Shown: positions 26,101 to 32,267 of the stretch, in pieces
Numbering within the stretch: position 1 is the first letter of the stretch
Layout: each line of letters opens with the position of its first letter
Assembly: GCA_025923195.1 (NCBI GenBank)
Contig: JAICGJ010000053.1
Span: 1-32,267, forward strand
From: Chryseolinea sp.
Lineage (GTDB): Bacteria > Bacteroidota > Bacteroidia > Cytophagales > Cyclobacteriaceae
Length of the DNA: 32,267 nt
Reading direction: 5' to 3'
Notes under the pieces: generated by a model
What the model was told of the DNA's origin: nothing
What the model saw: only the letters and a program-made list of their open reading frames with translations
Database searches by the model: none
Made by a program: the position numbers and the translations under genes

Positions 26101-28902
26101 CATTTGAAGGGGCTTGCTGTGGATCTTGTAATCTTGAATGAGGATCCCAGTGGATACCGCCAGATATTGCAAGAGCAGATACAGGGACTAATTGCCGCGG
26201 GTATAGGAATTAATAATGCGGAAAAACCGGGAAGGATTTTTGTGCGCCCAGTGGATCAGGTCACAACCGAAGACCGTATTTTACTCCAGGCAGTTGCGCG
26301 CGTGGTCATATCCGATAGCCGCGGAACACTGGTAGACCAGGTGAACCGGAAGGCAGTCACAAAAGCGGCAATTCCGTATCTGACCACGGTTCAATCTCAT
26401 GCACCCTTGATCAGCAGACTTCCTCAAACCAAGGAGCTAATATTCCCGAATGGCATAGGGGGATTCACGCCAGATGGAAAGGAATATGTAATTAATACAA
26501 GGAAGAGCCAAACCACACCTCTACCATGGATTAATGTAATTGCAAATCGAAACTTTGGTACGATCATAAGTGAAAGCGGTTCTTCCTACACATGGGCAGA
26601 AAACGCCCATGGTTATCGACTAACACCATGGAACAACGATCCCATCACTGATTCGTGCGGAGAAGCATATTATTTGCGCGATGAGGAAAATGGAAAGTAT
26701 TGGTCACCCTTGCCCTATCCGCGAAAGAGCCAATCTTCATACAGAACACGTCATGGATTCGGATATAGCCTTTTCGAGCATGCTCACGATGGTATCCTGT
26801 CTGAAGCAAGAATCTATGTTGACCTTGAAGCACCTGTAAAATTCGTAGTGTTAAAGGTCCGAAATGTCTCCGGCAGACCAAGAAGACTTTCAGCCACTGG
26901 ATATGTCGAATGGGTATTAGGAAATCTGAGGTCCAAATCGGCCATGCATGTCGTGACCGAATTGGATTCAATGACGGGTGCACTCATTTCAAAAAATGCC
27001 TACAATACAGAGTTTCCGAATCGCGTCGCATTCTTTGACGTGGACGAATTACAGTCGAGTTTCACTGCAGACCGTACGGATTTTATTGGACGCAATGGAA
27101 CGCTCGCTGATCCCGACGCTATGAGGAGAGCGAAGCTGTCAGGCAAGTGGGGAGCAGGACTTGATCCATGTGCGGCGCTTCAGGTACCCTTCGAGCTAGA
27201 GGATGGAAGCACCAGAGAGGTGGTTTTCAGGCTTGGGGCAGGCAAGGACCGCTTTGAAGCCGAACGAATCATTAGACAATTCCGTGGCAGCAGAGTATCC
27301 TCGCAAGCGCTCGAACGCGTTCATGCCTTCTGGGAAAATACGCTCGGAAGCATTTACATCGAAACGCCAGAACCGTCTATTAATATACTAGTAAACGGAT
27401 GGCTGGTTTATCAGGTGCTGGCGTGCAGACTTTGGGGAAGAAGCGGGTTCTATCAATCCGGCGGCGCATTTGGCTTCCGTGATCAACTGCAGGACGTACT
27501 AGCGCTGATGCATGCCGACTCGCAGCTAACCAGGGATCAAATCCTGTTGGCGGCTTCAAGACAATTCCGGGAAGGCGATGTGCAGCATTGGTGGCATCCG
27601 CCGATTGGTAGAGGTGTAAGAACATTGTGTTCCGACGATTTTGTTTGGCTCCCGTTCGCAACCAGCCGATACGTTATGGCTACTGGCGACACAAAAATTC
27701 TTGATGAAATTGTCCCATTTATTGAAGGACGGCTTTTAAATGCCAACGAGGAGTCCTACTATGATTTGCCAATCGTTTCTGAAATGCGGACCAGCTTGTA
27801 CGACCACTGCAAGCGCGCGATAGAACATGCGCTACGATTTGGCACGCATGGCCTGCCATTAATTGGTTCTGGCGACTGGAATGATGGAATGAATATGGTG
27901 GGAATTCATGGCAAGGGTGAGAGCGTATGGTTGGGATTCTTCTTGTACGATGTGCTCATGCGCTTTATCCCAATAGCAGAGCTCTGTAAGGATGGCGTGT
28001 TTGTTGAACAAATCAAGAAAACGGCGGCTGATTTAAAAAATAATATAGACAACCACGCGTGGGATGGCAAATGGTATCGACGCGCTTATTTTGACGATGG
28101 CACTCCTCTGGGATCGTCCCAAAACGAGGACTGTATGATAGATTCAATTGCCCAAAGTTGGTCGATCTTATCTAATGCAGGGCCAGAAAAGAAAACTCAG
28201 ATGGCCATGGGTTCGGTGAATGAATATCTCATCAACAGGGATAAAGGCATTATCCAATTATTAGAACCGCCTTTCGACAAAGCTGATATGGACCCTGGAT
28301 ACATCAAGGGATATGTGCCAGGTGTCAGGGAGAATGGGGGTCAGTATACACACGCGGCAATCTGGATGGTCATGGCTTTTGCTAAGATTGGCGAGCATCG
28401 GCACACCTGGGAACTTCTTAATATGATCAACCCGATTAATCACGGGAAGTCCCCGGAGGATATCGCCGTGTATAAGGTAGAGCCATATGTAATGGCTGCC
28501 GATGTCTACGGTGTACATCCTCACACCGGCCGCGGTGGATGGACCTGGTATACGGGATCCGCAGGGTGGATGTACCAACTTATTATCGAATCGTTCCTGG
28601 GGCTGAACAAAAAGGGTGATGAGCTGTCGTTTCAACCGTGCGTACCAGTTGAATGGACTTCCTTCAAAATCAGGTATAGATATAAAGAGACCCTTTATCA
28701 AATTGAAATATTTCCAACAACGATCGATGATAGCATAGCGATAGTAGATGGCGTTGAACAACCGAAAGGGATCATTAAACTAATAGACGATAAAGGGGTG
28801 CATACAGTGACAGTAAAATGCCCTACCTTTACAAGAACAGCGATGCCGCAAACCATTAGTATTGCGGAGTTGCAGAACAACGAAAATCGCTCAAAAAGTT
28901 GA
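20149..28902 (+). CDS. ndvB: Cyclic beta-1,2-glucan synthase (NdvB/ChvB type, GT84-GH94)
   Basis: 2917 aa, close to Agrobacterium ChvB and Brucella Cgs (about 2830-2870 aa). Order of parts: an N-terminal cytoplasmic region; transmembrane helices near 421-445 and 454-482; a glycosyltransferase 84 domain with TLDSD (Asp642, Asp644) and the acceptor motif RRHRWIRGDWQ (787-797); further membrane segments near 834-875, 902-930 and 959-1002; a glycoamylase-like domain (about 1075-1580, WGISESCYN at 1448 onward, AHHQGM at 1545-1550); two GH94-type beta-sandwich regions (FLSNGKYHVMMTNAGGGYSRW, starting 1625, and FPNGIGGF, about 2099); and a GH94 barrel with FGFRDQLQDVLAL, HWWHPP (2480-2485) and the catalytic GDWNDG (2575-2580). 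From UDP-glucose such enzymes make, size and cyclise periplasmic beta-1,2-glucan: GT84 extends and GH94 phosphorylase trims. Everything needed is present. Its ATG is 119 bp after the receiver gene. No exporter (NdvA-like ABC transporter) is in the window. Confidence 0.95.
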   Translation: MKGKPNTIDELFSPLLQRFQKDTFARKDVNEKPPLRSELFNAEQMAQHAQYVADAHQLSKEHGPELLLKRLAENEDILFEVTNLLHDDVRYKKPITPAAEWLLDNFYLIEDQIRIAQRYLPKGYSKGLPRLSQGPAAGLPRVYDIAIQIISHSDGRVDLQTLSNFISAYQKTSYLTIGELWAIPIMIRLALLENLSRVAARIAVDRTDTALANDWGNRIIEVAEENPKDLILVTADMARANPPMVSAFVAEVTRKLQWKGLDLTLPLTWIEQHLSEMGSSINMMVLAENQKQAADQLSMSNSINSLRFLSKMDWREFVESLSIIEQTLREDIGGLYSLMDFQTRDSYRHAVETIAKKSELSEYEVSRAAINLAKKSAARDINNKRKAHVGYFLIDKGLAFTEQIARVKLTAWQAFHRGLCRAIPGFYFILIALITLAVTGGMVYKAYNDGVNDTLLIITALLTITVSSQFALSLVNWWATLWVEPKMLPKLDFSKGIPAQFRTMVVVPSMIVDHKQAQNLIDDLEVRFLANRDPNLLFALLTDFTDSSEQTLKEDEPLIAQVRSGIENLNQKYGRLNNDTFFLFHRPRRWNPRQNMWMGYERKRGKLSELNRVLRGEGNDRFSLILGDPQVYTTVKYVITLDSDTQLPRDSANTLVGILAHPLNQPVYNEKKKRVVEGYTIIQPRIAISLHGATRSRYSQLNENDSGIDPYTRVVSDVYQDVFSEGSYIGKGIYEVDTFEKALRNRFPENRILSHDLLEGCYTRCGFASDVQFYEEYPSKYLVDVARRHRWIRGDWQIGNWFLPIVRGMDRRLTGNPITALSRWKIADNLRRSLVPISLFVLVILSWTHLPDSWFWLVTLTGLVLVPPLLISAWNTIMRKPPEIEQRQHLNNAFESTYKNIFQAFFTLICLPYEAYISLDAILRTLWRIIISKRKLLEWNPSGLIQIRDKSLKDTYSSMAISPIASAVTLVVLAITNPGVLVVAGPVLIAWAVAPTVEWWLGLPIPSKKTRVTEEQKYYLRELARKTWAFFERLVGPADNWLPPDNLQEYPIPVVAHRTSPTNIGLSLLANLSAHDFGYATTEQLLQRTGDTFATMEKLGRYFGHFYNWYDTQSLRPLHPRYISTVDSGNLAGHLLTLRQGLLTLKSQKIIHPRLLDALHDTLRIAIASHPKEHPGLVEFKNKFEQQDLTSLSLREIKKWLEELVLPLGNLVDSLAADNRSELKQWLNTLLGEINNVIDEIDFLAPWLTLALPDKFRSLKFLNSIPTLEQLAHADKEMRLELEALRENTTPEEMRSLTELVNAQDLASKRARARINRLESLAVQCSEFADMEYNFLYDSSQHLLAIGYNVDDHHRDSSFYDLLASEARLSSFVAIAQGKLPQENWFALGRRLTTAENKPVLLSWSASMFEYLMPNLVMPSYENTLLDETCKGTVKRHIEYGKQQNIPWGISESCYNVVDATLTYQYKAFGVPGLGFKRGLGLDLVVAPYASILALMVDPEAACANLETMRDAGFEGKYGFYEAIDYTPSRLPRGQSHVVIQTFMAHHQGMSLLSLAYLLLDMPMQKRFESDPQFQTALLLLQEQVPKTTGFYTASTEMEDITPILSHAQIRVIHTPDTPTPEVQFLSNGKYHVMMTNAGGGYSRWKEMAVTRWREDSTCDNWGSFCYLRNLDTNELWSNAHQPTQKEADQYTAVFSQGRVEYRRRDGDVETYTEVIVSPEDDIEIRRIHVTNRSEEKVNLELTSYAEAVMAVHVADASHPAFSNLFVQTEIHQAQQAIICTRRPRSKEERPPWMFHLMKLNNGNPASTSFETDRNKFIGRGHTIMNPLALRGRDGLSGSQGSVLDPIVSIQHRISLEPEETAIVDIVTGMADTRDSSQYLIDRYQDRNMRDRAFELSWTHSQVVLRQINATEEDAELYGRLASSVIYMNPALRANSNILIKNQRGQSALWSYSISGDLPIVLLQVSDSNNITLIKQLVQAQAYWHLKGLAVDLVILNEDPSGYRQILQEQIQGLIAAGIGINNAEKPGRIFVRPVDQVTTEDRILLQAVARVVISDSRGTLVDQVNRKAVTKAAIPYLTTVQSHAPLISRLPQTKELIFPNGIGGFTPDGKEYVINTRKSQTTPLPWINVIANRNFGTIISESGSSYTWAENAHGYRLTPWNNDPITDSCGEAYYLRDEENGKYWSPLPYPRKSQSSYRTRHGFGYSLFEHAHDGILSEARIYVDLEAPVKFVVLKVRNVSGRPRRLSATGYVEWVLGNLRSKSAMHVVTELDSMTGALISKNAYNTEFPNRVAFFDVDELQSSFTADRTDFIGRNGTLADPDAMRRAKLSGKWGAGLDPCAALQVPFELEDGSTREVVFRLGAGKDRFEAERIIRQFRGSRVSSQALERVHAFWENTLGSIYIETPEPSINILVNGWLVYQVLACRLWGRSGFYQSGGAFGFRDQLQDVLALMHADSQLTRDQILLAASRQFREGDVQHWWHPPIGRGVRTLCSDDFVWLPFATSRYVMATGDTKILDEIVPFIEGRLLNANEESYYDLPIVSEMRTSLYDHCKRAIEHALRFGTHGLPLIGSGDWNDGMNMVGIHGKGESVWLGFFLYDVLMRFIPIAELCKDGVFVEQIKKTAADLKNNIDNHAWDGKWYRRAYFDDGTPLGSSQNEDCMIDSIAQSWSILSNAGPEKKTQMAMGSVNEYLINRDKGIIQLLEPPFDKADMDPGYIKGYVPGVRENGGQYTHAAIWMVMAFAKIGEHRHTWELLNMINPINHGKSPEDIAVYKVEPYVMAADVYGVHPHTGRGGWTWYTGSAGWMYQLIIESFLGLNKKGDELSFQPCVPVEWTSFKIRYRYKETLYQIEIFPTTIDDSIAIVDGVEQPKGIIKLIDDKGVHTVTVKCPTFTRTAMPQTISIAELQNNENRSKS

Positions 28903-28983
28903 ACTATTTATTGTATTATTTCACATATTAGCCTCATGTTCAGTGAGTAATACTTGGGGGTTAAGTAAAAAGATAAATGGTCT

Positions 28984-29598
28984 ATGAGGATCTTTGCGGT
29001 AGGTCGGAATTACGCGGAACACATTAAAGAATTAAGCAACGAGAGGCCGGATGAACCTGTAATTTTTACCAAGCCGGACACAGCAATTCTGCGAAACAAT
29101 TCACCATTTTATTATCCCGATTTCTCCAAAGATGTACATTATGAAGTGGAGCTTGTATTGAGGATTAGCAAAGAAGGAAAAATGATTGGTGAAAAATTTG
29201 CCTCTAAATATTTTGATGCGATCGGTGTAGGCGTAGATTTCACAGCGAGAGATCTGCAGCAAAAAGCAAAAGAAAAAGGTTTACCCTGGGATATAGCGAA
29301 AGGGTTCAACGGTTCGGCCCCTGTTTCTGATAAATTTATCCCCGTGAAAGAATTTAAGGATCTGACATCTATTAATTTCAGTCTAAAGGTAAATCAAGAA
29401 ATTAAGCAAGAAGGCAACACAAGTCTTATGCTTTTTAGTTTTGATTATATAATTTCGTACTTATCAAAATTTTTTACGCTGCGCACCGGTGATTTAATTT
29501 TTACGGGCACACCAAAAGGTGTAGGCCCGGTCAAGGTTGGCGACGTCTTATCAGCAAGTATCGAGAATGAGAAATTATTGGAATTTGAAGTTAAGTGA
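28984..29598 (+). CDS. Fumarylacetoacetate hydrolase family protein (FAHD1-like)
   Basis: 204 aa, about the size of the short FAHD1-type enzymes (oxaloacetate decarboxylase / acylpyruvate hydrolase). It starts with MRIFAVGRNYAEHIKEL, the usual N-terminus (GRNYxxH), then PVIFTKPDTAI. Metal ligands are Glu54 and Glu56 in HYEVELVL and Asp85 in GVGVDFTARDLQ; the later PWDIAKGFNGSAPV and LIFTGTPKGVGPV loops are those of the family. It is cytoplasmic. The precise substrate in this organism is not known. The peptidase gene downstream begins 32 bp before this gene ends, so they are probably cotranscribed. Confidence 0.94.
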   Translation: MRIFAVGRNYAEHIKELSNERPDEPVIFTKPDTAILRNNSPFYYPDFSKDVHYEVELVLRISKEGKMIGEKFASKYFDAIGVGVDFTARDLQQKAKEKGLPWDIAKGFNGSAPVSDKFIPVKEFKDLTSINFSLKVNQEIKQEGNTSLMLFSFDYIISYLSKFFTLRTGDLIFTGTPKGVGPVKVGDVLSASIENEKLLEFEVK

Positions 29599-31510
29599 GT
29601 TCGTATTTTTGTTTATTACGATCACTCCCACTTTAGCACAAGCTCAGTTTAGCAAGCCCGAAGAAAAGTTTCCGGCCGACGAAACCTATCTTTATCCAGT
29701 TTATCCCGGCCAGCCAGGTTCTCTTGCCGGCACAATGGGGGAGCTTAGGACTACACACTTTCATTCAGGCATAGACATACGCACCAATAACATGATCGGA
29801 ATGCCAGTGCGAGCGTCTAAGAGCGGTTATATCTCCCGTATTTCAACCAGCGGAACTGGATATGGAAATGTTGTATATATCACGCACCCCGATGGAAACA
29901 CAACGCTTTATGCCCATCTCGATAAATTCTCAGGTCCAATAGCAAGACATATTCTGGAGGAACAATACAGACTCAAGTCCGGGGAGATCGATTTGTACTT
30001 TGAACCAGAGCAATTTAGGGTAAGCCGGGGCGACACAATTGGATTATCTGGTAACACCGGTTCGTCCGGAGGACCCCATTTACACTTTGACATTCGTGAT
30101 TCCGATAACAATGCACTCGATCCACTGAAGGTTGCGGCGTTTTCCGAAATCGTAGACAAGTATCCTCCAGCTGCCGAAAAGATTGCACTGCGCACCCTCG
30201 ATATTAATTCGCGCATCAACGACCAGTTTGGAAGATTTGAATTTTATGCCCAGCGCGTCGGAAATAACTTTGTAATTGCCAACCCCATCTTTGCGATCGG
30301 TAACATAGGTGTGGAGATCATTGCAAAAGACAAACTCGCTTACAAAAGTCAATTTTACGGGGGCGTAAATCATATTGAATTGAAATTGGATAGTCAGTTG
30401 ATATTCAAACAGGCTATTGACAAAGTGAACATTGCTGAGACCCGGGCGATTTATACGCTTATGGATTTTAAGACCATGCGCAATAAAGGCACACGGTTCT
30501 ACAAGCTTTATATCGACGATGGTAATAACCTAAAATTCTACGATGAATCGCCGGGTTCGGGTAAAATCAAAGTAGATCCAAAAAAACAGGAATCGGAGAT
30601 TGAAATCACGATGAAGGATAGCGATGGAAACGCAAGCCATGTTACTTTTCGACTGAAACCGGATGAGCTTGCCAAGGAGGTTCCTTCACTTGAATCGATG
30701 AATGAGGAAATCAGTATCGATGTGATGGAAAACACGATGGTCGTGTCTGCAAAATCTTGCAGCACTTCAGTTAATAAGGCGACAATTTATCTGGACGGAA
30801 TGAAGTGGGATGCAGAGCCATCTTATCATAACACTAATCGCGCTGTGTATCTAATTGACCTCCGTAAAACAATCCCGGATTCCATTTTAATTTGCGAGAG
30901 ATCCTTGTTGCCAAAAATTAACGCGACGGTTCCCTCCGGCACACCTTACAAATTCTACGGTAACCTAATGGATATTACTTTTCCGCAGGATGCCATTTAT
31001 GACACGTTATATCTACATACGAACTACAGTCTAACAACGGAAGGAAAGGAAGTCTATACAATTGGAACACGTACATTTCCGCTTAATAAGAGCGTAATGG
31101 TTTCGCTTAAACCAAAGACCAAGTATCCAAATGCTCGAGACGTAGGGGTTTACCGCGTATCAGGAAGATCGCATACTTATCTTGGTGGCGAATGGATTAA
31201 CGACCGCATAGAATTCCACACTCGTGAATTTGGAGACTTTATGGTTTTACAGGATTCCATGCCACCACTTATAAAGCCAATATACGTTAACGGTTCATCC
31301 GCGCGATTCAAGATCAGAGATTATTTATCTGGAATTTCGGATTATGAAGCAACGCTGAATGGCGAGTGGGTCTTAATGCATTACGACAATAAGAACAGCG
31401 TCATCTGGTCCGAATTACTTGACAAAAAAACTCCAATGAGGGGTGTGTTTCATCTAACAGTAACAGACAGAGCGGGGAACAAAACTGTATATACACAAAA
31501 ATTACCTTAG
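29567..31510 (+). CDS. Secreted M23-family (LytM-type) peptidase
   Basis: 647 aa. The ATG used here (29567) gives a good signal peptide (NLKLSEFVFLFITITPTLAQA); the frame is also open to a TTG ten codons earlier, which adds residues ahead of the leader and is less likely. The catalytic LytM domain is close to the N-terminus: HFHSGID with zinc ligands His66 and Asp70, and PHLHFDI with His171 and His173 (HxH motif). An extra insertion between them (LEEQYRLKSGEIDLYFEPEQ) is common in Bacteroidota members. The remaining ~450 residues are beta-rich with no strong motif and may be Ig-like modules. It probably cleaves peptidoglycan cross-bridges or acts as an activator. The peroxiredoxin gene starts 3 bp after its stop. 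Confidence 0.93.
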   Translation: MRNYWNLKLSEFVFLFITITPTLAQAQFSKPEEKFPADETYLYPVYPGQPGSLAGTMGELRTTHFHSGIDIRTNNMIGMPVRASKSGYISRISTSGTGYGNVVYITHPDGNTTLYAHLDKFSGPIARHILEEQYRLKSGEIDLYFEPEQFRVSRGDTIGLSGNTGSSGGPHLHFDIRDSDNNALDPLKVAAFSEIVDKYPPAAEKIALRTLDINSRINDQFGRFEFYAQRVGNNFVIANPIFAIGNIGVEIIAKDKLAYKSQFYGGVNHIELKLDSQLIFKQAIDKVNIAETRAIYTLMDFKTMRNKGTRFYKLYIDDGNNLKFYDESPGSGKIKVDPKKQESEIEITMKDSDGNASHVTFRLKPDELAKEVPSLESMNEEISIDVMENTMVVSAKSCSTSVNKATIYLDGMKWDAEPSYHNTNRAVYLIDLRKTIPDSILICERSLLPKINATVPSGTPYKFYGNLMDITFPQDAIYDTLYLHTNYSLTTEGKEVYTIGTRTFPLNKSVMVSLKPKTKYPNARDVGVYRVSGRSHTYLGGEWINDRIEFHTREFGDFMVLQDSMPPLIKPIYVNGSSARFKIRDYLSGISDYEATLNGEWVLMHYDNKNSVIWSELLDKKTPMRGVFHLTVTDRAGNKTVYTQKLP

Positions 31511-31513
31511 ACA

Positions 31514-31963
31514 ATGACATTGCAACCCGGTGACAAGGCGCCCGATTTTAATGTGAACGATGAAAGTGGCAACGCTGTCAAACTTAAAGATTTTAGGGGC
31601 AGAAAAGTTGTTCTCTATTTTTACCCAAAAGACATGACTCCCGGGTGTACCGCCGAATCATGCAACCTGCGCGACAATTATCAGTCACTCCAAAAGCAAG
31701 GTTATGAGGTGTTAGGCATAAGTACGGACTCAGAAAAATCCCACCAAAAATTTATCACAAAAGAAAAACTTCCCTTTCATCTCCTCTCCGATCCCGACCG
31801 AAAAGTTCACGACGCGTATGGAACTTGGGTTGAGAAGTCCCTGTACGGCCGAAAGTACATGGGTACCGCACGCGTTACATTTCTCATAAATGAAAAGGGC
31901 GTTATAGAAGAGATCATCCAGAAGGTAGATACAAAGAACCATGCGAGCCAGATTTTGAAGTAA
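31514..31963 (+). CDS. bcp: Thioredoxin-dependent peroxiredoxin, Bcp/PrxQ type
   Basis: 149 aa, typical size. PKDMTPGCTAESCNLRDNY carries the peroxidatic Cys45 and the resolving Cys50 five residues on, the atypical 2-Cys arrangement of E. coli Bcp. Other family strings: LQPGDKAPDFNV at the start, VVLYFYPKD, GYEVLGISTDSEKSHQKF, LPFHLLSDPDRKV and YGRKYMGTARVTFLI. It reduces hydrogen peroxide and alkyl hydroperoxides in the cytoplasm using thioredoxin. Its ATG lies 3 bp after the M23 peptidase stop, so it is the third gene of a tight FAH-M23-Bcp run. Confidence 0.97.
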   Translation: MTLQPGDKAPDFNVNDESGNAVKLKDFRGRKVVLYFYPKDMTPGCTAESCNLRDNYQSLQKQGYEVLGISTDSEKSHQKFITKEKLPFHLLSDPDRKVHDAYGTWVEKSLYGRKYMGTARVTFLINEKGVIEEIIQKVDTKNHASQILK

Positions 31964-31981
31964 GGCCGCTTGCGTAGTTTA

Positions 31982-32047
31982 CGTTATCCGTTATCCGTTA
32001 TCCGTTATCTGTTATCCGTTATTAGTTAGTAGTTATTAGTTAGTAGT
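31982..32047 (+). repeat. Tandem heptamer array, CGTTATC / AGTTA(T/G)T units
   Basis: Nine successive 7-bp units in one register: four CGTTATC, one TGTTATC, one CGTTATT, then AGTTAGT, AGTTATT and AGTTAGT, followed by a partial AGT. The unit drifts from the TTATCCG-like form to a TTAGTAG-like form but keeps the 7-bp period throughout. It is the left arm of an imperfect inverted repeat with 32173-32217. Confidence 0.9.
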
Positions 32048-32172
32048 GCTTACGATTATCTGACTCCACGGCTTCATTAATTATTTAACATTCTAATATC
32101 AGTAACCGTACGCTCACGACCAATTACCACACGCGACTAGTAAAACGCACGGCACACACATGTCCACATCCA

Positions 32173-32217
32173 CTATTAACGGATAACTATTAACGGATAA
32201 TGGATAACGGATAACGG
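32173..32217 (-). repeat. Tandem heptamer array in opposite orientation, CGGATAA / CTATTAA units
   Basis: Six 7-bp units in register: CTATTAA, CGGATAA, CTATTAA, CGGATAA, TGGATAA, CGGATAA, then CGG. Its reverse complement reads CCG-TTATCCG-TTATCCA-TTATCCG-TTAATAG-TTATCCG-TTAATAG, close to the left array (31982-32047), so the two can pair as arms of a large hairpin. Confidence 0.88.
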
Positions 32218-32267
32218 TGAAATGATTGCTTCTACCAGACCCTGCATACAATCCAATTCATTTTATA

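Larger units (their letters stand above)
31964..32267. other. 304-bp non-coding right end with opposed heptamer arrays
   Basis: No gene or RNA was recognised. The region is dominated by two tracts of a 7-bp repeat in opposite orientation (31982-32047 and 32173-32217) separated by about 125 bp. The spacer's right half (about 32106-32172) is rich in C and A and almost free of runs. There is no clear intrinsic terminator directly after the peroxiredoxin stop codon, so the arrays themselves may serve as 3' structure for the operon. Confidence 0.7.

Noticed and set aside
29537-29566. Longer M23 peptidase starting at TTG 29537
   Set aside because: The ten added residues precede the signal peptide and would weaken it; ATG 29567 gives a standard leader.
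31982-32217. CRISPR array
   Set aside because: Units are 7 bp with no spacers between them and no cas genes are near; these are simple tandem heptamers in two orientations.

Overview
The window looks like a chromosomal segment of a free-living member of the Bacteroidota, most likely the Cytophagales. This is inferred from gene content: a 3-keto-disaccharide hydrolase (DUF1080) fragment, a TonB-dependent receptor with an N-terminal carboxypeptidase-regulatory-like domain, a DUF1684 protein, a Rcp1/CheY-type regulator coupled to a PAS histidine kinase, few clear Shine-Dalgarno sites, and a TATCTTTG box matching the Bacteroidota TAnnTTTG promoter element. No rRNA, tRNA, CRISPR array, insertion sequence or integrase was seen.

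Layout. 1-427: the 3' end of a DUF1080 gene, closed by a good intrinsic terminator. 428-2179 (minus): small DNA- or nucleotide-related genes, namely an HNH-type protein with a C-terminal helix-turn-helix, a NADAR-domain protein and a MmcQ/YjbR protein. 2273-9834 (minus): a tight five-gene efflux operon in the order TetR regulator, TolC-like outer-membrane channel, lipoprotein membrane-fusion protein, AcrB-like RND pump, Bcr/CflA-type MFS exporter. An 18-bp palindrome just upstream of the regulator start is the probable operator. 9978-12085 (minus): a response regulator translationally coupled to a two-PAS histidine kinase, with a terminator-like hairpin after the kinase. 12587-14895: a secreted cysteine-hydrolase candidate, a small unknown protein and a NahK-like sugar kinase. 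14939-17299 (minus): a siderophore-type TonB receptor. 17.4-19.5 kb: a PNPOx-like flavin protein, a DUF1684 protein and a lipoprotein M48 protease.

19.7-28.9 kb: a short stand-alone CheY-like protein followed by one very large gene (2917 aa) for a cyclic beta-1,2-glucan synthase (GT84 plus GH94, NdvB/ChvB type), which makes up more than a quarter of the window. 28984-31963: a probable three-gene operon of a fumarylacetoacetate-hydrolase-family protein, an M23 peptidase whose start overlaps the preceding gene by 32 bp, and a Bcp peroxiredoxin. 31964-32267 is non-coding and carries two opposed arrays of a 7-bp repeat (TTATCCG / CGGATAA).

The features most worth following up are the complete NdvB-type synthase in a Bacteroidota-like setting with no visible exporter, the inverted heptamer arrays at the right end, the palindromes that look like operators, and the unusual arrangement at the start of the PNPOx gene.
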